Below are positions 31,046 to 41,759 of a stretch of 64,000 nucleotides of DNA, piece by piece; position 1 is the stretch's first letter, and every line of letters starts with the position of its first letter. Source of the stretch: Rugalucina vietnamica. Lineage: Eukaryota > Mollusca > Bivalvia > Lucinida > Lucinidae. Made by a program: the position numbers and the translations under genes. The notes beneath the pieces are model-generated. The model was not told the origin of the DNA. It searched no databases and was given only the letters and a program-made list of their open reading frames with translations. Location of the stretch: positions 37,610,721-37,674,720 of the forward strand of contig OZ024874.1 of the NCBI GenBank assembly GCA_964017185.1, in the 5' to 3' direction.

Positions 31046-33731
31046 CCTTCTTTTGTCTTGTGTGTTGAAAACATCGAAATTTTCCTATTTTCTTTTTCAA
31101 CACAGTCGATAAAATGTATGTGGTGTATACCTGAATAGTAAATATTCTCTAAATAATGATCTAATGAATTAAAAACATCGAAATTTTCACTCGTGCTACG
31201 CAGTCGTGAATATTCTTATATTTCGTTCAACATACTCGAAAAGGTAAATATCTGAGTAGGAAAACTGTATACGACATTTGTCATCGTGTTATGTCACACC
31301 CAATCACATATCATCGTAATTGCAAGATGGAATCATTAAGACGACTGTCTAAGTACCTATTCTCATTCTTTCTTCTTACAATGGAAATGGACAGGCAAAA
31401 ATCGCATTAACTGGTCTTTTAGATGGAACGGCCATCAATAAAATTCATAGATCTCATTGTCCTCAAGGCATAAGATAAGGCTAGTCCGTCACATGTATCA
31501 TGCTGTACATGATGAACAAAAGATCATCCACAGCTCCATTTTAATGCTGCGTAAGGCAAACACTTCGATCATGATAATTATTAAAACAGCATTCCGTTTT
31601 CTACAATGTGTTTTCTTCCTGGACAATTTAGTTGTATGGTTTGATCGGTTTTGCTGTGTCTTGTGAATGAACACAGTTATTAGATTATAGAATTTGCGAT
31701 ATCCGCAGTAAGACTCAATATTCACGCCGATTTATGAAACAAAGCGAGAACAATGTTCTCGAAGCTCGATTTTCGGTTTAAAATGTCCAATACAAACGTA
31801 CGTACGAAAAATATGAGGCCTTCTGTAGGTCATATGAGATACTACGATCTATGCGCTTTATATACTAACATAAAAAGAATCCAGCCAGTAACTTAGACAC
31901 GCTCTATAACTATATTTTACTCTCCTGTATACCTCAACATTTTCTCGTGGACCACTTTGTAAAGGCCATTTCTTGCTAAATTTGATAAATATTGAATTGG
32001 TTGTATACTTATCGTAGTAACTGGCCTTTTAAGGAAACATCGTTCATGGAAATATCCGTGAAATAGCACCTTTCGTGATTTGCTTTAATGGCAGAAGATC
32101 ATTACTTTTCCTTCGATTTAGAATGATGACAAACATTGCTGGTAAAAGCATGCTCATCAACCAATGGTGGTTTACTGCACCGTATAGTCAACACTTACTT
32201 TCTAGTTTCTAATTTGCATATTACAAGTTGCACCAACGTATTCTATCAAGGGTGGCTATCTCGCCACGTTACTTCTCCCTCCGAGAAGTCTCGCTGCTTA
32301 TATAGTCAACGCTTACTCGATTCACAAAGTTTCGAGTTTCTAAGGATCTCGGAATACTTCTGTTGTAAGATTGCCCAAGAATTTGATAAAATCTCAAGTT
32401 CCAGACTCTGAAGTGAAGTTTCTTACAGTCGAAAAACAAGTTGTATTGTATTTAGACATTTAATGTTTTGTGTAACTCAAACAGAGACTTCTTTAAAAAA
32501 TGACAAAATCTTTGAATTTAATATAGGATCATATAGGAAATAAGAAACTTTTTATAAGTCCATGTCTCCACCCCCTTGCCTAATCAAAATATTTTGAACA
32601 TATAAATGACATATCATTTCAAAATGCCATATTTGGGCAAGGGCGAATGCTGTCAAAAAGCCCCCAAACTGATAAATGGGCTCAGCTCCATCATTTGTAA
32701 TGTACCAAGGCCATGAAAATATACTGTGCATGCATGTTCTACCTGAATGAACAGTCTATCTGGTCTATTTTAACAGGTATACACAAGGTGCATATACTTT
32801 AATGCATATAAATATACTGTGCAAAATAAGTTTATCAATTATTGATGGTTTATGTTCTATTTGAGATATGCCTCAGAGGGCTTTAAATCTAACATCAATT
32901 CAGCACCACACAACGACAGGATTTACCCTTATTTGATACATGCAAGATATTGTCAGAAGAATTTGCCCAATGTGTAAAAATATATGGAGTCACTGTTCGA
33001 AGCAAAGTATTATAGCTTTATGTATATATAATGTGACGATCAAACAGTAAACTTTAAACAGTTAACTGTCTTGTTTTACTTCACTGCCGGTTGACTGTCA
33101 CTGTAACAAGCTAACTGTCTGTATGGTACCATAGCTCTTAGTCTGTATTTTGTAGCTGTGGATCTCAGAAGAATGAATGTCATGAATGTTCCTAAATTCT
33201 GTTAGAACTGATATTGTTTATGAAAATTATTTTGAACATAAAGTTGAACAGAAATCGTGTTCTGTAAGTGTGCACTGGAGATTATTGTGCTCCTTAAAAT
33301 TGTGTTACTCTTGATAAATGCACCTTTTAAAATGAACACATTGTATACACACTTGGTTTCTCTCCAGTATGAATTTATTTTAGAATGATTTATCAGGTCT
33401 CTATCCTGTATGAATAATGTCAGCTTCTTCACAGGTTTAGTTTCTGCGGTCGTTTCACAGTTCTACCGTAACGTGTTGTAACTGGAACTGGCGATTTGGA
33501 TGAAACTGCTGGTGATTTAACGGTGCGGCCAAATCAAAGCCAAATTTCATATAGAGCATTTTTACGAAATGAGAACAAAAGTATATAAATGATCCAGGTC
33601 ACATGACCAAGATGGCTGCCGTGGTTATAGATAGCAAAATAAAAATAAAAATCTGCTTCTGTAGAACCAGAAGGCCTACGATTTTGAAACTTGGCATGAA
33701 ACATCGGGTAATGGAGCTGTACAACGTATAT
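31046..33731. other. unassigned sequence, about 2.7 kb
   Basis: No gene or element is recognised. Near 31060-31240, ACATCGAAATTTTC occurs twice close to TTCAACA words with CGTGCTACGCAGTCGTGAAT, typical of an old palindromic or tandem remnant. A mid-size frame at 32136-32411 has no known motif. The last ~120 bp (AAGATGGCTGCCG at 33609) is the pre-insertion flank of the LTR element. Confidence 0.35.
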
Positions 33732-34097
33732 TGTAACGGCACTGGTTATTTTCTGTAATTCTTATGGATACACCATTAAGCTTTTGTATTTTATTTGTTT
33801 ACGAGTATCAAAATGGAACCTGAAACGAACCAGGGCCGAACCAAATATGTGCCAACTTCGCATCAGTTTTCCCAAGTAAATACGCGATGACATCGGTTAT
33901 TGACGGTTAGAATAAATCAAGCATACTTTAAATAATCTAAGCATACCGTTCTTATTCCGCTAAATTATGTTTTGTGGCTGTATTTTGCATCGAACCCCGT
34001 TCCAAAACTCGATTTCTAAGCTGTCATTCGCCGCATTTTAGTCGTGTTGAACGTAGATATCCGAGTGTTCCGAACATTATTTTGACGACAGCATTTC

Positions 34098-34140
34098 TGA
34101 CGTCACAGCGCGAGGCACTTGTTTGGTCGTGGGTATAAAT
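34098..34140 (+). promoter_or_regulatory. 5' LTR core promoter: CRE and TATA box
   Basis: A perfect TGACGTCA (34098-34105) lies about 27 bp upstream of GTATAAATAG. Transcription would start about 30 bp downstream, near GCGCAGTTCGAC. TGACGTCA is the CREB/ATF consensus. The same arrangement is intact in the 3' LTR. Confidence 0.7.
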
Positions 34141-34504
34141 AGGAAATCCTAGGCGCAGTTCGACAGTTGCGAATTGGCTGGCAACTCACGCTGAAGGGTC
34201 TCTCCCTAAAATGCTGAGGCTTCTGCGCCTGGATCGTTGTTGATTTGCCTTGGTGTACAAACTTATGAGTTTGTAGGCAGAATGAGACAACATGGGTGTC
34301 GATCTTGGTGCATGATGTTTTCTCATTTTGGGTGGGTCCCGGGTTTAAACTTTACTCCCTTTGATATTTACCGTACAAATAAATAATTCTTAGGCGAACT
34401 TGGCACATGTTTACTAATGATTATTTCTTATCATAATTTATATTTAGATTATTTGCCATGGTAAGTGTTCAAAACGGTTGCGCCACGCTACACGCCTCGG
34501 TCAG

Positions 34505-34597
34505 GCAAGTAAGGCGTAGACTCTGGCGTAGACTCAGGCGTAGACTCCGGCGTAGACTCTGGCGTAGACCCAGGCGTAGACCCGGGCGTAGCACAAA
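34505..34597 (+). repeat. GGCGTAGACTC minisatellite in 5' LTR
   Basis: Seven to eight copies of an 11-bp unit, GGCGTAGAC(C/T)C. It gives an arginine-rich frame (RRRLWRR...) from the ATG at 34458. The copy number differs between the two LTRs, so it has changed since insertion or during reverse transcription. Confidence 0.9.
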
Positions 34598-35880
34598 TGC
34601 ATTGACAGTTTGGTTTGTTATAGTGCTGTTGGCTTATCTAAAGCGTGTTGATGATGATTTACAAACTGTCAATGGTATAAGCTACGAATTGTAAATGCCA
34701 TTCGGATTTCCGTGTTATGAGTCTGATGCATCAATAAGACGAATTTAGTTTAGCCTAGCTTGGATAATTCTCCTTTTTAATACGAAAACTAAGATAACAA
34801 AACGAACACTTGATTTACTAATATATTGTATCTCATGTATATGTTTAAAGTATTAATTACTTGTTAGAAATAATGCTCTTACGCATGTCGAAGAATAATG
34901 CAACATTGACTACGTTAACTAAGACGTCAACCTAGGAGATAACCCAGGCGCGCCTTGGTACGCGCCTGGCTGTATGAATGTTGGTTGGCGTTGCCTGTTG
35001 TTAGTTAGGTGCCATTTTATATAGACAATTTAGCATTCCGTATTCAGCCTACGTAGGGGACATTCACCTTGGCAGATAAAGACAGTATGCCAACAGACTG
35101 TTGTGTTGGGAATCTTACGTGCCATTATGGACTCAGTGATGACGTTAGACTGAGTTGGTTGGATAGTGGTGATTTTCCCTACTTCGGCATTATAATACTG
35201 AACCTAAGAATTTGGTTACTGTCATCCTATAAAAGAATAAGTGTAAATTTAAGTCTTTTCCATTTGAATGTTCACGAGAGTGTAATTGTATTGGAAGTAG
35301 ACCTATTTGTATTCTGAAGCATAGTCTTGAATTATTACTCACTATTAAGAATTGTAGTTTTTACTGAATCATTTAGTTTGATTACACATTTAGGACGCTG
35401 AGTTGTATAACTGCAATTGACAAGGTTAAGCCCATAAGCCAAGGAGTCAATAGACTAAGTTATACAACTTTCTTGACATATTTTGCAACTACACTCAAGT
35501 ATCAAGTCAATTTGTTTCATATACTATATGACTGAAACTATATGTATAATTGTACATCTAAGAATACATTTCTGTGTAATAAGAGTTTTATGTGTAAAGT
35601 AAGGTTCACGGTGTATCCATAATAACAGTATTTGATTACGTAAATCGTTTATTTTATTTATATGATGTCTTCATGATTCAACCATCTACTTGTTAAGGGA
35701 AATATGGAATAAATTAAGAATACTAAAGAATGGCTCGGTGTCATTTCACTCCCAAATAGCAGAGCTATCAGCCCAGGTCGGATCCACATAGAATTCCTAG
35801 TGAATTCATTGTGACTGGTCACCTATTCTGACAACGATATAAAGAGAGTATACACTCGACCAGGTGGCTCCGTTGCAATT

Positions 35881-35900
35881 TGATGTCAGAAGTGGCGGAT
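35881..35900 (+). promoter_or_regulatory. primer binding site, tRNA-Leu-like
   Basis: TGATGTCAGAAGTGGCGG lies three bases after the 5' LTR. It is close to the TGGTGTCAGAAG(T/C)GGGA form known for retrotransposons primed by tRNA-Leu, including clam Steamer-type elements, with the third base changed. Confidence 0.75.
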
Positions 35901-38588
35901 ACAATATTTAAACAAGAATGATTTAAGTTTTATAACTTTCTGATCGGCATATAAAGGGTACTATGACTATAATATAGCAGGAGCCTGGTTGTTAGCCTGT
36001 TGACTGGGTCTTGTACCAACTGATGTTGCCTCTTTGAAAGTTATTAAATCCTGGTGCTTGATCAGTGTTGTTGTGGGAGCGAACTACATGTAACAGTCAA
36101 TAGTTTATGCTATAATAAACAAATCTTTTACATGTATCAAGTAACAAGAAAAACTATAACATGATGTCATCGTGTTATAAAAATGTCGTAGTCGATGTAT
36201 ACTACAGAATAATCAGAAGTATTGAGAGGTCATCAAAGCGATACTTTTCAAAGCCAACAATCTTCGAATGAAGACTGTTACTTGCTTAAACATTGATGTA
36301 TTCCTATTATTCAGGAATACGGTATGCACTTGTGAGATGAGCAAGTTGAATACTAACTCCATTGCGGCATCGTCGCAATTATGGCATATGAAGTGCAGAG
36401 GGTATGTATATTTTGGACGAAACAGGAGCAGCAAATAATGGATGCTTAAATGGATTGCTTGTTGAGAATGAATATAGGCTTTCAAGGGCTGCCGAGAGCA
36501 ACTGAAAATGTTGACGCCTTTGACTCCCGACGTTCGTAATGGTACTTACCTCTGGAGTGGTCCTTGACCCTGTGATGGCCGTGACTGATGAACTGTTGTC
36601 TATGCTTGCATGACAACTAGGGTAGATATGCTTACCACTCGCGGGTAAGAAACCCCTGCTTTCGATGATCGATGCGACTAGCATTCATTTAAAAGGAATC
36701 CAACCAATTTGTCAGAGCAACATAGTTGCCGTGACTCAAAGTAAATGTAAAATCATCTTATGAAAAATGAAGATGAAAGCGTTAAAGCCTGGACGCAAAC
36801 ATTTGTTGAATATCTACAGAAACTGTGGTTAGCTGAAATATGGTACATGTGCTTATATGATAAAGGCAAAATGAAGATTATTACGCCTGTAATATGTGAC
36901 CCTTCCTAACGTTGTTCACCGTGCAGGTAGGTGAACCCCGTTTTAAAATAACGAATCTACAAAAATGGCGGTTTATCGCGCCTGTTAATTGCGACCCTTG
37001 TAAGAGTTGTTCACTGATCAGGCAAGTGTTCAACAAAGTAGATTCAGTGCACCGTAGACCATTAATATATAATAAGGATTTGTGTGGTTATTGTGATATA
37101 TATGAATAAGATATTCTCCGGAGAAAAATGCTGACTTTAAATGCAGGGTGGAATGATGTTGTACAGAAATCTGTTACAACCAAGAAAGTAAGGAGTGACA
37201 AAGTTGTTCTGCTCTGCATTAGGGGTGACACTAGGGACATTTACCTTGATGTAAATGATCTCAAGGACACTTCTTTTGATGGTACCATTTAGAAGCACGT
37301 TGATAGTGCATATACTGACCTGGATAAGAATCCTGGGTAAAAGGGGCCCCCCTTTAACTGGCGACTATATTATTGGTGGAAATGCGCATTCTACCTCTTA
37401 TTTCGGACTGAGCAGCTGAGGTGTCCTCTGAAAAAGAGTCACATGGAATATCCTGTTGGGGTTCCTCACTCCGCACATGCATCGACTCGCTCTGTGTGTG
37501 TTGGGGCGGAGGCAAAAGCTCACTAAATTTGTTTTTTTTATGTCGACCAGTGCATTGTTGTTGCTGTATAAGAATATTATGTTATCGGGAAGATTGGATG
37601 AATCACATGGCTAGTGAGAAATCCTTTGGATGTTTGCTTGAGATTGGGGGTACTTCCCTTGAGTTTGGTGTAGTTCACGCTGGCGTGATTGCTACATTGG
37701 GTGCTCGTTCTGACGATCCCGGGTGTCTTTGCGAGACTGAATGTCCAAACATTCCAAACTGGGACCACCCATGCTGATCATCGGAATGAAAGTATTTTAG
37801 CGTATTAGTCAGCCCAATCGTGGATTTGGCCAATCTACGTCTTCCTGTGGTGGTTCAAAAAGGTGTTAAGTTATTACACAGGAAGTATTTGTTTGAGGTA
37901 GAAGGAGGACTCTGTCTCAAACCGTTTGTAACATCTGAGTTAAGATGGATGAAGATTAGATTCAGTCTACTGTGGCACATTTGAGTTAAAACTCAAAATT
38001 TACTGGCATGAATGGATTACAAAGGACAGAATAATAAATAACCACATACAAGAGAAGCGCTTTGAAGATATATGAATGATGGATTATTGATGATCATGAA
38101 TACTTATTTCTCATGCCAGCTGTCCTCCAAATCCAGTTACACTAAATGTAACTGTTGCTTATACCGAATTTGACAAAATTACGGTAATGTTACATGCACA
38201 TAAATGTACCATGATTTTCGTTGGAGTATACCCAACATTGATAACCTGGAAGGGGGTTAAAAAGAAAATATAAAGCACAAATGCTGCATTCAACCAAAAC
38301 GGATATAGTGTTATGCTGCCAATACAACGGGACATATTATATAAAGTGAATGATGTCTGTTACTTACTATGTAGAACAGTAAGTAGACGAATATTCGTTG
38401 TTTAGCTTATGCTAAATTATACCTCGGAGTTAGATACCTAGGGGAAAAGTAATACACAAGCATAATAAAAGACGTTAAAGCCTGCAAGATAGCAAATATC
38501 AGTTATTCCCTGAGCTTTTATTACTGAACATAAAGCATAGTCTGTCCACTGATGACTAAGTGAAACGTGAGTCTAAAGACATGCATGT
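35901..38588 (+). other. LTR element interior, left part, with exon-like scraps
   Basis: No retroviral-type domain. Three stretches look like protein-coding sequence. First, 36912-37109 reads CDPCKSCSLIRQVFNKVDSV. Second, 37145-37339 follows an AAATGCAG acceptor-like word and reads VRSDKVVLLCIRGDTRDIYL with one in-frame TAG, ending at CCTGG|GTAA. Third, 37607-37777 reads CLLEIGGTSLEFGVVHAG. Flanking AG and GT dinucleotides in the first two suggest spliced exons copied into the element, possibly from a host gene. The origin is not recognised and the coding character is inferred from amino-acid texture only. Confidence 0.35.
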
Positions 38589-39803
38589 ACAGCTCGGTTT
38601 CAAAAATAACATACCCCTGCAATGTCGCAAAATACATTGACCTCTTCATCTTCATTGTATCGATTATTGCTTGGGGACTATTGACCTGGTTCAAATGAAA
38701 CTTCTACATTTTGTGCATATGTTTATATGTGTTAACATGGTATTAAATTTATATTGATCATGAGCAGTCCGATCGGACAGGAAACTGTATTTGGCGTATA
38801 CCAAAATGCTGACAGATTTAAAATCAAGTTTTCAAGTTTGGGCGATTGGTATGATGTATATACGTACTGTGAATATTGCCACTTTCTGACCTCAATGCTT
38901 TTCATGGACATCTATTTTAGATACATTAAAACTTGCACCACATTCGCTTTACATTTTAAGTACTGAAATAATGATTGAATAGACGCGTATCCTTTCATTA
39001 CAGGCGTGTGTTAAGGAAGCAAAACTGCTCTTACTGTCCACTGTCCGTTTACATCTTACTGTGTTCTCTTGTGCCTGATATTTGTTTTGTTTGAGTTTCT
39101 CTGGGATGATTTCTTATATAAACCGTCTTGATAAAATGATCAGTCACAGTATTTCAATCAAAAATATTCACATACCAACAAATGTCTTTGATCAATACAT
39201 TATGTTCAAGAAGGTCATGGCATTACTTTAACATTGCCATGGGCATATGCGCATTGCATGGGACACAATTCTATAGAAACTATCTATAAATAATCATTAC
39301 GATTATAACTGCTATTCTCAGATGCAAATTCATAAAATTGGATAACTTTGAAGAGAATTTTTGTGCTAAAAACATGCATTTGCAAGGTACTTGTATACAA
39401 GGTAGTGGGTACATTAAACTTCCACTTTCTGATTCAGTACTGTTTCGAGTGTGGTGCAAGTTTTAAGATGTCTCAAATAGGTGTCAATGCATAGCATTCA
39501 GGTCAGAAAGTGGCCAAATTCACAGTACGTACACCATACCAACCACCTAAACTTGAAAACTCGACTTTAAATCTGTCAGAATTTTGATATATGCCAAAGG
39601 CAGCTTCCTGTCCAATCGGTCTGCTCATGATCAATATAAAATTAATACCATTTCAGCACACATAGCCACATGCACAAAATGTAGAAGTTTCATTCGTATC
39701 AGCTTAATAACCAGCAAGCAATGATTGATTCAATGAAGGTGAAGAGGTCAATTTATTTTGAGACATTGCAGGGGTATGTTATTTTTGAAACCGAGCTGTA
39801 TAT
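38589..39803. repeat. long inverted repeat inside the LTR element
   Basis: The left arm (38589 to about 38967) and right arm (about 39433 to 39803) pair over roughly 370 bp with some mismatches and indels. Matching words include ACAGCTCGGTTTCAAAAATA / its complement, CCTGCAATGTC, TTTGTGCATATG-like, TGATCATGAGCAG(A/T)CCGAT and AAACTTGCACCACA. The loop is about 465 bp. A transcript would fold into a long double-stranded RNA. It may be a foldback-type element inserted into the retrotransposon or an intrinsic feature. No target duplication was recognised. Confidence 0.85.
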
Positions 39804-41744
39804 ATAGAACATATAGAATCACAATAAAGAATGACATCTTGTAGTAGATATATGTGCACATCCTGACACAGATATGTGCAGCGAATCAAACTGTAGAGTA
39901 TCCAGAAAACACAAGGGATAATTACAAGGTCTGATTCACATCTCTATATACACTTATGACGATTTTGAAAGTGCTTGATGCTGGAGATAACGCCTGAAAT
40001 GGAAAATACATATATAAATATTACTGGGCAAAGAGTTTCACAAGTTTGTGAAAATTGATATGAAAATTATAAACAGATTTATAAAGGATCCTATGTTGGC
40101 CGTAGCCTAACAACCGAGGCTGTTGTTGTTTGTTTTCTATAGAGAAACTAAAAGACGCTTGGTGTTCATATTCATATATGAACTAGATGATTTTCTGGTA
40201 GTTCATATCCATATATGAGCTAAGGCGACCGGATGGGGACACTTATGTTGAAGACGACATCTGAAAGACACGCGTTATCGCGCATTAATAAATCGGATGT
40301 GTATTTTATATTAATCTACGTGAAATAACACGCATTATAAACATAAACTTTAATATAAATTCAGTGAATTAAAATGGACACTTTAGGAGAGGAATATGGA
40401 ACAGAACTCGGAAACGTGATGAACATATAAAATAGACATTAATACGCGAAGCATCCTACAGTGAAGAAACAACACTAGAAGACTCTGGAATTAGTTCAAG
40501 ATTAGTTAAGAATGTTACTTATCAAATTGCTTTGTATATTACACATTTTGCAGACGTAAATGTTACATGTATTTAAAATATATATATATTATACAAAAGT
40601 ATCCTTTCTAAGATAAATCATTACAATGTGTTTTGTTTTCTTCATCAGGCAATAAAATTATTAATAGTTATTATACTAATATGAGTATGAAAGGTAATAC
40701 ATATCATGTGTTGATGTGACTATTGAACATTTAAATGGAGAATTTACAAGGTAAAAGTGATAGAACTTCTTATAAAGTCAGAATCAATTTTGAATTTTCA
40801 AATGAAAATGTTATAGTAGCAAATGTGTTGTGCTCATACATTTCGACCTTTCAAGAATATTTTCACATCTCTTTTTACAACAGTTTACTCAGAATAGTTG
40901 TGTAGTGCTTTTGAAGCAATCCAAATGGAAGTAAATCGTATTAAGGGGCTTACGATTTGTAAAAATGTATGGTCAGACGATCTAAACAACTTATTTCGTT
41001 CTCGTTAATGTTATAACCAACTGTAAACAGAAGTGTGAGTGTTTTAAGTAAATGATACATATTTAAGTGTACATGTGAGAGTGTAAAAAATTTCAAAATT
41101 ATGTTTTGAGTAACTGGCTGTATATAGGTCTTATAATGTTGCCATTGTATAACACTTAAAGAGTGCAATTCAGTCATTTACATGTGACATTCTCCTTTGA
41201 TATCAAATAATTTGTTTGCTATGGATTCTGATATGTTGGCAACCCATAAACTAGTATGTGTCATTGTTGACTAAAATGAAATTCAGCCAATGTACTGTTT
41301 ACACTGTATCAATGAGCAAAGTTTGTAAATTAAGGACTCCAACTATGAGACACATTTGTTAATTTGCATGCCATGATTCTTGTATGAATTTCGATTAACC
41401 AGCATCGACGTTCATCCCTGGACAAGACATGCCCTTTTTGTCGATAGTAGTATAGGGGTTCCTTTGGGTCCAAATTCTGAGAGACGTTGTAAATGTTTAT
41501 CGCGTGGCTCAGTTTTTATTTTTACTGACTGGCATCTAAAATATTGATATTTAATTGCAAATATTGTTTGGTGTCTCAGAGTTAATATATAACATTAATT
41601 AAGTAGTGTTTAAGTTACAGCATAATAACCAGTAGCCTCCTTTAAATATCGATTCATTTATCTAATGAATGATTTAATCCACATTTCCAAGCTTTATATA
41701 TATAAATACTTGCATTACGTTCTTCATGGGGACCATGCCATTTT
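39804..41744 (+). other. LTR element interior, right part
   Basis: AT-rich, no gene. A minor palindromic repeat around 40162-40215 contains TTCATATTCATATATGAACT and TTCATATCCATATATGAGCT. Nothing resembling integrase or RNase H. Confidence 0.5.
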
Positions 41745-41755
41745 AAGGGAGGGGG
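41745..41755 (+). promoter_or_regulatory. polypurine tract
   Basis: AAGGGAGGGGG lies four bases before the 3' LTR. It is the expected plus-strand priming site and fixes the element's orientation. Confidence 0.75.
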
Positions 41756-41759
41756 CTGT

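Larger units (their letters stand above)
33732..35877 (+). repeat. 5' LTR
   Basis: Starts TGTAACGGCACTGGTTATTT and ends AGGTGGCTCCGTTGCA. In order it contains a CRE plus TATA promoter (34098-34140), an AATAAATAA poly(A)-signal-like word about 240 bp downstream (near 34376), an ATG fused to a consensus splice donor (CCATGGTAAGTG, 34456), an 11-bp minisatellite (34508-34596) and a CCAGGCGCG/CGCGCCTGG stem (34946-34971). Against the 3' LTR it lacks about 20 bp of minisatellite and has a 2-bp insertion near 34441. If the TATA and poly(A) words are used, R is short and U5 is unusually long, about 1.4-1.5 kb. Confidence 0.92.

Noticed and set aside
34458-34694. Arginine-rich 78-codon frame as an RNA-binding accessory protein
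   Set aside because: The arginines come from the GGCGTAGACTC minisatellite, and the ATG sits on a splice donor.
35069-35317. 82-codon frame in both LTRs as a conserved gene
   Set aside because: The copies are identical only because the LTRs are young duplicates; two of the few LTR differences change amino acids. No family resemblance.
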